A stretch of DNA of 64,000 nt from Archangium lansingense (GTDB lineage Bacteria > Myxococcota > Myxococcia > Myxococcales > Myxococcaceae): positions 6,696,001 through 6,760,000 of the forward strand of contig NZ_JAPNKA010000001.1 of NCBI RefSeq assembly GCF_026626635.1, in the 5' to 3' direction. The translations under genes and the position numbers were made by a program. Of this stretch, positions 26,941 through 34,180 are shown piece after piece (position 1 is the stretch's first letter; each line of letters opens with the position of its first letter). Under the pieces are notes generated by a model, which was not told the origin of the DNA, ran no database searches, and saw nothing but the letters and a program-made list of their open reading frames with translations.

Positions 26941-28326
26941 TCAGATGGGCAGATTGTTGACGAGGTCCTTCACTTCCTGGGGAGCGGCATCGGTCTCACC
27001 CAGGGCGCCCGTGTAGGCTCCCAGCAGCGCGGAGGCGGGGTTGACCTTGCCAGTCCCCAGCGCCCCGAGCACACCCTCGGCGGCCCCCTTCCAGGTCTTG
27101 ACCATCCCACCCAGGCCCCCCTCGATGACGCCCTTGACGCCACCCTCGGAGTTGCCAATCCCGGTCAGGACATTGCTGACGCCCGGCAAGAACCACAGGT
27201 GCTTGCCCGCCTCGCCGGCGAACCACTGGAAGTTGTCCTTGTTGCTCCCGTCCTTCTTGACGTGGGTGTCGGACGTGGTCGGCAGCCGGTGCTCCGAGCC
27301 CAGGGAGGCGTAGCCCTTCTCGGCGAAGTCCTTGACCATTCCGGCCTCGGTGCCGTGCCGGGCGTCTCCATCCTTGGTGATGCCCTCGATGTTGCCGTCT
27401 CCCTTTCCGCCCTTGACCTTGCCCGTCCGCTCCCCACCGTCGGAAATCTTGGAGCTGTCGATGTAATCCAGCACCTTCGCCAGCCGGTAGACGGCATCGG
27501 GGTTCTGACGGGAGTCCTTCAGGTCGAGCTTGGGATCCACGCCGGTCTGCTTGCACAGCTGCTCGAACTTGATGTCCTTCTGACGGCCGAGCCTGGCCAG
27601 CGCGGGAGAATCGTTGACGATGTCCGCCGCCGAGCGGGTGTCCCCCTGCGGCCGCTTGTCCGTGGCCTGGGGAATGGGCGTCCCGTCCGCCGCGAGCGGC
27701 GCGGCGGCCTTGCTCGGGGCATTCTTGCTCGCGGCCGAGGGGCTGCGGGGAGCGGTGGCCATGGGGGCAAGGTCCCCGCCAAAGCCAGGGGGCAGGCCGC
27801 CGGCCGAGAAGGGGTCCATCATCGGCGCACCGGCCAGCTCCGGCGGCAGGCCACCAGCGGCGGCGTACGGGTCCATCATCGGCGCACCACCGAGGCCCTG
27901 GCCCAGGCCCGCGATCGCGTAGGGGTCCATCGCGGGCGCACCACCGAAGCCCTGGCCCAGGCCCGCGATCGCGTAGGGGTCCATCGCGGGCGCCATCAGC
28001 TGCGGCGCCATCATGCCGAGCGTGGAGGCGGCGTCGAGTCCGGCCCCGGCCAATCCTGCGGCCCCCTGGGCGACCCCGCCGAAGGCCTCACCCACGCCCC
28101 CCAACATATTGCCCAGCCCGTTGAGCTTGGGGTTGTTCAGCCCGGTGGGATCGAAGCTGTCCCGCTTGAAGCCCGGACCGTTCAGGCTCGGCTTGTTGCC
28201 GTTGATGTCGGGGCGCGGCGTGAACTGGGGCTTCACGTCCGGCTTGGGAGCGCTGGGCTTGAAATCCGGAATCTTGTTGCTGCCGCCCTTGAAGAGGTTG
28301 CTTGCACCACCGAGTTTGATGCCCAT
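26941..28326 (-). CDS. Unrecognised 461-aa protein with 18-residue repeats
   Basis: I do not recognise the family. There is no signal peptide. The N-terminal 190 residues are Gly/Pro/Ala-rich and disordered-looking. They hold four tandem units at 112-184, the first two nearly identical (APAMDPYAIAGLGQGFGG), the last two diverged (APMMDPYAAAGGLPPELAG, APMMDPFSAGGLPPGFGG). The C-terminal half is more structured (ALARLGRQKDIKFEQLCKQT, NPDAVYRLAKVLDYIDSSK) and ends with a Gly-rich segment resembling secreted effector tails (GGVKGVIEGGLGGMVKTWKG). It stands alone with its own terminator. A secreted or envelope-associated function is possible but not shown. Confidence 0.75.
   Translation of the reverse strand: MGIKLGGASNLFKGGSNKIPDFKPSAPKPDVKPQFTPRPDINGNKPSLNGPGFKRDSFDPTGLNNPKLNGLGNMLGGVGEAFGGVAQGAAGLAGAGLDAASTLGMMAPQLMAPAMDPYAIAGLGQGFGGAPAMDPYAIAGLGQGLGGAPMMDPYAAAGGLPPELAGAPMMDPFSAGGLPPGFGGDLAPMATAPRSPSAASKNAPSKAAAPLAADGTPIPQATDKRPQGDTRSAADIVNDSPALARLGRQKDIKFEQLCKQTGVDPKLDLKDSRQNPDAVYRLAKVLDYIDSSKISDGGERTGKVKGGKGDGNIEGITKDGDARHGTEAGMVKDFAEKGYASLGSEHRLPTTSDTHVKKDGSNKDNFQWFAGEAGKHLWFLPGVSNVLTGIGNSEGGVKGVIEGGLGGMVKTWKGAAEGVLGALGTGKVNPASALLGAYTGALGETDAAPQEVKDLVNNLPI
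27775..27993 (-). repeat. Tandem 54-57-bp coding repeats
   Basis: Four in-frame repeats encode the AP(A/M)MDPY units of the 461-aa protein. The first two are almost identical at DNA level, which indicates recent duplication or active slippage; the last two are degenerate. Confidence 0.8.
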
Positions 28327-28579
28327 GACGCGCTCCGGAAGAAAGAGGATTGAGAAGAGGAAGCCGAGATGGCGAAGCGTTATTGCAGCGTGCGTGCCAG
28401 GCCTTGGTCCCTGGCCAGACGCTGTCTTCTCAAGGGGTTAGGCCAAGGGAAGCGCGCCTCAGGGGGGCCTGGTGACAGGGCTCACCAGACAGAGGGTGGT
28501 GAGTCGAGTCACCACTGATGAGCGGAGTCACCAGGGGCGAGTGGAGCCTGTTCGACGATTAGATGGCTCCAAGGGCGCT

Positions 28580-28936
28580 CTACACGGCCTGACGCACCAA
28601 CCCGGCGATCATCCCGGCGACGAATGTCAGGTTGAGCGGCTTCGGGATGAAGAGCACGTCGAGCCGGGCCAGGCGCTCCGCCCCTGCGACGCGGCGGTCC
28701 CGCGTGCTGGTGGCGATGATGTGGACGGGCTCGTGGACCGTGCGGCGCAAGGACTGGATGAGCTCCAGCCCCGAGAGGCCTCGCGGGAAGTCGAGCTCGG
28801 TCAAGACGACCGAGGCCGGATGCTGTTTCAACCACTCCAGCGCGCGGGTCGCCGTGGCGAATCCGGGATGTTCGCCACGAGGCCGTCCCTCCTTATCTGG
28901 GCGGCGTTTCCAGCTCCCGCTTCCGGCGCCGCACAT
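28580..28936 (-). pseudogene. Degenerate, N-terminally truncated response-regulator receiver
   Basis: The recognisable part is ATRALEWLKQHPASVVLTEL, then DFPRGLSGLELIQSLRR and LFIPKPLNLTFVAGMIAGL: helix 1 to helix 5 of a receiver with the KP of the conserved Lys. Strand 1 and the acidic pocket are missing, because the frame runs into the upstream bicupin gene, and the phosphoacceptor position reads Glu (LTELDFP) instead of Asp. The upstream limit given is only where the frame has a start codon; an alternative GTG with AAGGAGG upstream opens in another frame. Either a frameshifted remnant or a non-phosphorylatable pseudo-receiver. No output domain follows. Confidence 0.55.
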
Positions 28937-29792
28937 CCACGCCGTGCGCGCTGCCGTGGATGCGCTCCCCCTCGCGGTACTGGAGCACGCTCGAACTGAA
29001 GAGGGAGCCGTCCTTCGCCTGCTCGTAGAGCTTGGAAACCATTGGCAGGTGCCCGGACTTCATGAGGAGCTTGCACCCCTCGGGGGCCGAGCGGGCCCAG
29101 CACTTGCCCTCGCCGTCCGGCGGGTTGCGGATCCAGGTGAGCGCCGGGTGTGCGACTCCGTTCTCGAGGAGCGAGCCCGAGATGACGAAGACCTCCTCGC
29201 CTCCGGCGGGTTGGGTCACGAGGTTCTCGGTCCCCGGCTCCCAGAGTTCGATCCAGACGCGCTCGCCCGTCCGCTGGCTGGTATGGAGCGGACGCCGGCG
29301 GATCCTCCCGCTCGTGCTCGGGGCGTCCTCCCACTCCGAGAGGTCGAGATCACAAGTGTCCTCGACGATGATGGGCTCGCCCTCCTCGGCCACCTGCGAC
29401 ACCTTGACCCAGAGCACCGCATCGTCGTTCTGGGGGTCCACGTAGGGCGCATGACACCAACGCATCGGATGCCGGACGTAGAAGCCCGGCAGGTAGTCGC
29501 CCGTGTGATCGGTGAAGACGCCACTCAGCACGTAGAACTCTTCGCCATGCGGGTGCGCGTGGTATGGGTCCCGCACGCCGCTCGCGAAGGACACGACCGA
29601 CGTGCTCGGGACGAACTGCCCGTTGCCGTAGCGGTCCAGGAACTTCCGGTTGATCCCGGGGATCCACGGGGAGGGCGACCAGGGGACGGCGGCGGTCTGG
29701 ACCACCGCGCGCCTGCCGAGCTCGGAATTGACGTTGATCGTAGGGCCCTCGACGAGCGCATCCTGATCGTGCGCGAGCATCCTTGCCGCCAT
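28893..29792 (-). CDS. Two-cupin protein (ChrR-like)
   Basis: This 299-aa cytosolic protein contains two cupin units. The first (about 60-115) has the metal-binding pattern YHAHPHGEEFYVLSG, with His, His and Glu ligands and a downstream HPMRWCH. The second (about 195-245) is degenerate: TQPAGGEEVFVISGSLLENG keeps Glu but lacks the first two His. It resembles the ChrR-type cupins, which sense or act on oxidised species. The ATG at 29792 is preceded by AGGAG. The gene ends overlapping the degenerate receiver. Enzymatic (dioxygenase-like) or sensory roles are both possible. Confidence 0.85.
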   Translation of the reverse strand: MAARMLAHDQDALVEGPTINVNSELGRRAVVQTAAVPWSPSPWIPGINRKFLDRYGNGQFVPSTSVVSFASGVRDPYHAHPHGEEFYVLSGVFTDHTGDYLPGFYVRHPMRWCHAPYVDPQNDDAVLWVKVSQVAEEGEPIIVEDTCDLDLSEWEDAPSTSGRIRRRPLHTSQRTGERVWIELWEPGTENLVTQPAGGEEVFVISGSLLENGVAHPALTWIRNPPDGEGKCWARSAPEGCKLLMKSGHLPMVSKLYEQAKDGSLFSSSVLQYREGERIHGSAHGVDVRRRKRELETPPR

Positions 29793-30192
29793 GGGATTCT
29801 CCTATGCATGGGTTGTTTCCCCGAGCCTCTTGAAGGTCGCTACGGCGCGTCGCGGTTGTTTGGATTTTCCGGGCCGATACACCTCTCGCCCGGCTGGCGA
29901 CCTGGCGGGGGGCTAGGGTTTTCGATGGATGCGGTGCGTGTCCGGAGGGGCCAGCGGGGAGTGCTCTGGGGGGTCGTGCAGTTGACGCGTCACCGCCTCG
30001 CTTGGCGCGTCAATGACACGCCACCCCCCTGACCGCCGCTGTTTCGTCCGCGAGCCCTCGCTGGGACGACGGCCCATTTCGGGCGGCATGCTGCGTGCAC
30101 ACGCATCCCCGCGGCACTTCAGGTGCACACGAGTGCCGTGTTGACTCAGGCCCACCGGACAGGGGGCCCCCTACCGGAGATGAGCTACAAAA
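29793..30192. other. 400-bp intergenic region, no gene seen
   Basis: No coding sequence is supported. It separates the leftward bicupin gene from the rightward small secreted protein and must hold both promoters. A cluster of TGAC/GTCA inverted repeats lies near its centre and is listed separately. AT content rises toward 30180. Confidence 0.5.
29982..30022. promoter_or_regulatory. Cluster of GCGTCA inverted repeats, possible operator
   Basis: A perfect 10-bp palindrome TGACGCGTCA (29983-29992) is followed by GGCGCGTCA-A-TGACACGCC (30004-30022), arms of 9 bases with one mismatch. The four half-sites GCGTCA/TGACRC are regularly spaced. The cluster lies midway between divergent genes, about 190 and 170 bases from their starts. 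That distance is long for a simple operator but usual for activators. Confidence 0.4.
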
Positions 30193-30570
30193 ATGCGCAA
30201 ATTCTTGACTGTCTTTTCGCTGGGGAGCTGTCTGCTGATGACTGGCGCTGGAGCGCAGACGCCGCCCGCCGCGCAACCGCCCTCGAATGCGTGCTACCTG
30301 TGGAAGGGGCGTGGAGGTGCGCCCACGGAGGGCTACATGGCCACCCATGCGAGCTGCCGTCCATGGAATAGCAATTACGGGTGGAGCTTCCTCAAGAACA
30401 ACAATGGGGTGGGCTACTATCGCGGAACATTCAAGGACGCCGTGGCCACCCCCTCCACCTGGGCGGTCTACGCCGACTTCGGCTCAGCGGTTGTCTCCTC
30501 GAAGGCGGACTACGATTCCTTCGTCGCCAATACCAAGTTGTCCGGCTCATGCGGGGAATGTCTGCACTGA
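30193..30570 (+). CDS. Small secreted protein, unrecognised
   Basis: This 125-aa protein has a signal peptide (MRKFLTVFSLGSCLLMTGAGA, cleavage after AGA-Q). The mature part carries four cysteines that could form two disulfides (NACYL, HASCRP, GSCGEC) and is rich in aromatic and Asn residues (WNSNYGWSFLKNNNGVGYYR). GGAGATGAG lies upstream of the ATG. No family is recognised. It is probably secreted or periplasmic. Confidence 0.7.
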   Translation: MRKFLTVFSLGSCLLMTGAGAQTPPAAQPPSNACYLWKGRGGAPTEGYMATHASCRPWNSNYGWSFLKNNNGVGYYRGTFKDAVATPSTWAVYADFGSAVVSSKADYDSFVANTKLSGSCGECLH

Positions 30571-30928
30571 GTCGTCCTGCGCTGGCCGGTGCCTGTGCGC
30601 GCCGGCTCGGTCGCTCCGAAGGAGAGGGCAGAGGATTTTAGAACCGCTGCCCCCTCGGTCTGACCTGAGAAGGGACTCGCCGTCTGCGTGGTGTGCCACT
30701 TCCCGTGGAGCTACGGCCGGTGCTGCGCGAGCAGCCAGTTCCAGACCTGCGGGTCCTTGTAGATACGCTCCCAGATGGAGTGGTTGCCGTCGTGGTACAG
30801 CGTGAAGAGCAGGTTGCTTTTGCGTATGCCTGTAAAGTATTGATGCGAGTGCCGCACCGGAGAGGGGGCGGTCGGGGGGGGGGCCGGTTGCGAAGGTCAT
30901 GGCATTCCCCACCGAAAATGGAGGGGAC
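30571..30928. other. 358-bp region with a hydrolase remnant
   Basis: No intact gene is seen. A short minus-strand remnant of an alpha/beta hydrolase is listed separately (30711-30839). The rest, including a run of nine G at 30875-30883, appears non-coding and contains the promoter of the gene at 30929. Confidence 0.5.
30711..30839 (-). pseudogene. C-terminal remnant of an alpha/beta hydrolase/esterase
   Basis: The minus strand reads YFTGIRKSNLLFTLYHDGNH followed by SIWERIYKDPQVWNWLLAQH, RP and a TAG stop. This is the typical end of predicted peptidases/phospholipases of the dienelactone-hydrolase type, where the catalytic His sits in the GNH or GxH motif and the chain ends with xPxLYxWLLxQ. 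Nothing of the N-terminal body or a start codon exists upstream, so this is a truncated relic. Confidence 0.55.
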
Positions 30929-31558
30929 ATGCGGTTCAATCATCACCAGTCGCGCGTCGCTGGAGTGCTGTGCACCGTCATCCTGGGCTGGACGGGCAGC
31001 CTCTGGGCGCAGTCGCGCTCGTCGAGTTCGCCGCCGTGGAAGCAACTGCCGCCGACGGGCGGCTACGGCAGCCCGAAGGTGGGCTACGCGGTCACCAAGG
31101 AGACGGTCTCGACCGGGCCGGACACTGTGACCATGTGCAAGGACGTGAAGGCCATCGTCAAGGCGGCGGCGAAGAACTTCGTGCAGCTGCGGGGCGCGCC
31201 CAAGCGCGGGGCGATGGAGGGCGTGTCTGTGTGGGAGTCCACCAAGGGCGTGCAGGAGTTCTCCAACTGCGCGGTGTACCGGGCGGAGGAGCTGGGCGAC
31301 TACGTCATGTGCGTGCAAACCACCGAGTGCGCCAAGGGCAAGGACAGCTTCCACGCGATGTCGGCCGCGTTCATGAGCTGCCTGAAGAACTGGAACTGGC
31401 AGGACGGCCAGGTGGGCCGCGATTTCCGCGATGAGCAGCAGCGCATGGTGACGGCCACCAACGACGATGGCCTGCGCATCACCTTCGAGCTGGCGCGCGC
31501 CAAGGACTCCTGGCCCAAGTGCGACCTCTCGTTGTCCATCGAGGTCGTCGACTACTAG
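30929..31558 (+). CDS. Secreted protein, unrecognised
   Basis: This 209-aa protein has an ATG at 30929 with GAGGGG upstream and a signal peptide (GVLCTVILGWTGSLWAQ). The mature part is mixed alpha/beta with four or five cysteines (VTMCKDVKAIVKAAAKNF, FSNCAVYRAEELGDYVMCVQ, TTECAKG, FMSCLKNWNW, WPKCDLSLS). No catalytic motif is evident. It is followed by a hairpin at 31574. I do not recognise the family; a periplasmic or secreted role is all that can be said. Confidence 0.75.
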   Translation: MRFNHHQSRVAGVLCTVILGWTGSLWAQSRSSSSPPWKQLPPTGGYGSPKVGYAVTKETVSTGPDTVTMCKDVKAIVKAAAKNFVQLRGAPKRGAMEGVSVWESTKGVQEFSNCAVYRAEELGDYVMCVQTTECAKGKDSFHAMSAAFMSCLKNWNWQDGQVGRDFRDEQQRMVTATNDDGLRITFELARAKDSWPKCDLSLSIEVVDY

Positions 31559-31573
31559 CCGGGCGAGGTGCTC

Positions 31574-31606
31574 AGGGCGTGGGCTCCATGGCGAGCACCA
31601 CGCCCT
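31574..31606 (+). terminator. Hairpin downstream of the secreted protein gene
   Basis: A 9-bp perfect stem AGGGCGTGG/CCACGCCCT (31574-31582 and 31598-31606) lies 16 bases after the stop codon. There is no U-tract, so it is a weak or Rho-assisted terminator at best. Confidence 0.4.
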
Positions 31607-31735
31607 CGGGCCGTTCAAGCACCGCGAAGCCCATTCGGATTCGTTGATGACGTGCGCCGTGCTGCCGCATGAGCGAGCCACGAGCTACCCTGGGAGAGCG
31701 CCTTTGCCCATAGAGTGCGTGGTGAATAAAGCGGC

Positions 31736-32494
31736 TCAAAGAGTGGAGCGCCCTCCGATCTCCGGGAAGCGCTCGTAGGCCCGTTTAAGCACGTCCAGGT
31801 GCGCGGGGTTGTCCAGGTCGAGCGGCGCCTCCGTGAGCTGCACGACCCACCCGCCCGTCGCGGTACGCCGTGAGCGCGAAAGCAGCTCCGCATCGCGGGC
31901 CGGGTCCGGGAAGCCGATGGCCCGTGCGGCAGCATCCGACCAGTAGTTCAGCCAGCCGAGGTTATGCGGAATCTCGGGCGCGAGGATGTAGTCTGGGAAC
32001 CTGAGCGCTGGCAGCCCTCGTGGCGGAACTCCTGGCTTACGCACTGGATCGGTCGTCTGCCGCGAAATCTCCACGGTCGCGTTGAAGGGCGTGGCGTGCC
32101 CCCAGTACGCACGTGCGCCTTCCCCTACGGCCGCCAGCACATCCGCTGCCGCCGCAAGGCCGGCTGCATGCGCTGGCAGCGACGCATGCACTTCAAAATG
32201 CGGCGGGCCTTCTGCGGAAAGACCGTTCGGGTTTTCGAGCCCAAAAATTGTCACAGGGTGGGCGTCGTCATCGTTGCAAAGGAACGGAAACCCTCCGTCT
32301 GTCCTGTCGGACGCGACCCACGCATCGCGGTGGGGTACTGCGATGAGGTCGTCCTTCTCCGAGGTTGTCCACCGCAAGCGCAATCCAGGAAACGCACGCT
32401 CCATTCCATGAACTATGGCAAGCGGGCGCCCATCATCGCCTACGAGCGCGGGGGCGTACACGCTGACGGTAATGCCATTTAGAGCAAACTCCAT
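31736..32494 (-). CDS. Candidate immunity protein (DUF5953-like) for the adjacent toxin
   Basis: This 252-aa cytosolic protein lacks a signal peptide. It resembles a myxobacterial family that I recall as DUF5953, often found directly downstream of nuclease-toxin lipoproteins: NGITVSVYAPALVGDDGRPL, IVHGMERAFPGLRLRWTTSE, and a C-terminus with LDLDNPAHLDVLKRAYERFP EIGGR. It starts one base after the stop of the toxin gene, so the two are co-transcribed. The immunity role is inferred from position and family, not from an activity motif. Confidence 0.75.
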   Translation of the reverse strand: MEFALNGITVSVYAPALVGDDGRPLAIVHGMERAFPGLRLRWTTSEKDDLIAVPHRDAWVASDRTDGGFPFLCNDDDAHPVTIFGLENPNGLSAEGPPHFEVHASLPAHAAGLAAAADVLAAVGEGARAYWGHATPFNATVEISRQTTDPVRKPGVPPRGLPALRFPDYILAPEIPHNLGWLNYWSDAAARAIGFPDPARDAELLSRSRRTATGGWVVQLTEAPLDLDNPAHLDVLKRAYERFPEIGGRSTL

Positions 32495-32495
32495 A

Positions 32496-33422
32496 TCAAC
32501 ACCACTCCATCACGGCAATGGTGAGGGTTTTATCCAATTTCTCAAGTGCTTCTTTGTGTGCGGCGCTTTTGACGCCAACAACGAAGTTATAGCCACACTC
32601 CTTGGCGAGTCTGGCTTCGCGTCGTATTTCCGGCAACTTCACTTTGGCGAAGAACGCTTGTGAGCGAGGCGAGTGTATATCGAAATCGTCAGTCTTGACT
32701 TCCCACAGCGTGCGCACGGCGAGTTGCAGCGCGTCAAAATCCTTCCCATTGACGCGAACATCCCAACCGGAGAAGCTGTTGTACGGAATTCTGTCGGCGC
32801 ACTTGTTGTGATCGTTATTTCCGCCTCGGTGCGGCACCGGAACGGGCATGCACTCCGGGCGGCGATCTCGCTCCGAGGTCTCGGGTGGCTCCGGAGGAGG
32901 GAAATCCGGCCCTTTTGGCTCAGGCTTGGGCTTCTGTTTCGGCGAGGGTTCCTGCGGAGCGGGCTTTGCTTCAGACACGGGCCGCGTTTCAGGCGCGGGC
33001 ATTACGACCTCGGGCTCGTCCCCTAACAGCTCATACGCATCCAGGGTCTCTTTGATGGCGAAGCCCACCACTACAACGCCTGCCACAATCACCGCTCCCA
33101 CGACGAGCTCCGGGGCCGCCAGGACGCAGACCCCGAGCCCCATGGCAGCGGCACCCGCAGAGGCAACCGCGCATCGTCCTGTGGGGTCGTGAAACTCGAT
33201 CCGGTCATGGTCGAGGGCATGAAAGCACCGCTCCGCCAGCACGGGCCAGGGCTCTGAAGCCTCCTGTACGGCGCACCGCCCCCCGTCCGTCCAGGGCAGC
33301 GTCGCCGCTCGCTGGAGGTTGGCGAGCCTCGGGTCTCGGGCCGCTGGCTCTCTTGGGCTGGGCGCTGACGTAGCGCAGGCGGAGACATAGAGCAGAAGTG
33401 CGATGCACGCTCGGAAACGCAT
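32496..33422 (-). CDS. Lipoprotein with C-terminal restriction-endonuclease-like toxin domain (DUF6310-like)
   Basis: This 308-aa protein has three parts. (1) A lipobox signal, LLLYVSAC, lipidated Cys16. (2) A carrier part with a hydrophobic span (about 92-122) and a Pro/Lys/Glu-rich linker (about 140-190). (3) A toxin domain (about 190-308): NKCADRIPYN, GWDVRVNGKDFDALQLAVRT, LWEVKTDDFDIHSPRSQAFF. The core reads Asp230 ... Glu241-x-Lys243, a PD-(D/E)xK nuclease arrangement. The ATG at 33422 has GGAGG 8 nt upstream; the frame also opens at a TTG overlapping that site. Lipoprotein plus polymorphic nuclease plus downstream immunity gene is the SitA layout in Myxococcus, where toxins move by outer-membrane exchange. 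Confidence 0.85.
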   Translation of the reverse strand: MRFRACIALLLYVSACATSAPSPREPAARDPRLANLQRAATLPWTDGGRCAVQEASEPWPVLAERCFHALDHDRIEFHDPTGRCAVASAGAAAMGLGVCVLAAPELVVGAVIVAGVVVVGFAIKETLDAYELLGDEPEVVMPAPETRPVSEAKPAPQEPSPKQKPKPEPKGPDFPPPEPPETSERDRRPECMPVPVPHRGGNNDHNKCADRIPYNSFSGWDVRVNGKDFDALQLAVRTLWEVKTDDFDIHSPRSQAFFAKVKLPEIRREARLAKECGYNFVVGVKSAAHKEALEKLDKTLTIAVMEWC

Positions 33423-33631
33423 GGCTACGTCCTCCAACTAATCCAGAACCTGGAGAGTCCTGGTGGAGCTGTGATGGTGAGGAGGCTCGGAGAGTACACG
33501 AGCAAGGCAGCTTGGCGCGGGAGAGCGCCAGCGGCACGGGTCTCGGGCGCGGCGGGGCACACCATGAAGCGGCGCGGCGTCACTGGAACCAGGGGCGGTG
33601 AGCACAGCGCGGTTCAGCACGGGCGCGGCGC

Positions 33632-34115
33632 AAGTCGTGGAGTAGCAAGCCGGCCTTCGACTTCCTCACCTTCGAGGAGGTCGAGCGCCTGAGCAACGCC
33701 GCTGAGCCGGAGTGGCGAACGTTGATCCTGTTGGCGTTCAAGATGGGGCTGCGGCATGGGGAGTTGATCGGGCTCCAGTGGGGCGATCTGGACTTTCAGC
33801 GCGGCAAGCTCAAGGTTCGGCGCACCATCTGGCAGGGTGAGACGGGGCTGCCAAAGTGTGGACGGGAAAGAACGGTGGACCTTGTCGGGCTCGGCATTGG
33901 ACGCGCTCAAGGGACACCGCCACCTGCGCGGCCTTACGTGTTCTGCCAGGAGGACGGCCAGCTGCTCACCGCAGCACCGCCTGGAGCGGGCACTGAGCCG
34001 AGCGGGCATCACGTGCGAGCAGGGGTGCATCACATGGCACGACCTGTGGCACATCGTCACGAGGACGAGGGCAGACGCACCGAACTCCACAAAATTTGGG
34101 CTTCAATGGTGGACT
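33632..34115 (+). pseudogene. Decayed tyrosine recombinase (phage-type integrase)
   Basis: Two frames together give a typical catalytic domain: KPAFDFLTFEEVERLSNAAE, LILLAFKMGLRHGELIGLQW (catalytic Arg region, GLRHGELIGLQW), GDLDFQRGKLKVRR in frame A; SALDALKGHRHLRG in frame B; PYVFCQEDGQLLT back in A; HRLERALSRAGIT and ITWHDLWHIVTRT (the HxLRH motif, changed to HDLWH) in B. At least three frameshifts are needed, the N-terminal SAM-like domain is missing, and the terminal Tyr region is not found. It is the scar of a mobile element next to the toxin/immunity pair. Confidence 0.75.
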
Positions 34116-34180
34116 TGTGACAAGACGCGCGCCCGTCGTCACCGATTGTTCCGAAAGGCACAGGTCTCACGAGAATATTT

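Noticed and set aside
27775-27993. Possible CRISPR-like array
   Set aside because: The tandem repeats are contiguous, in frame and translate to MDPY units, with no spacers.
31572-31674. Short minus-strand frame ending RPEGVVLAMEPTP and a stop
   Set aside because: Looks protein-like for about 20 residues but has no upstream body or ribosome site, and it overlaps the hairpin at 31574-31606. Too short to call.
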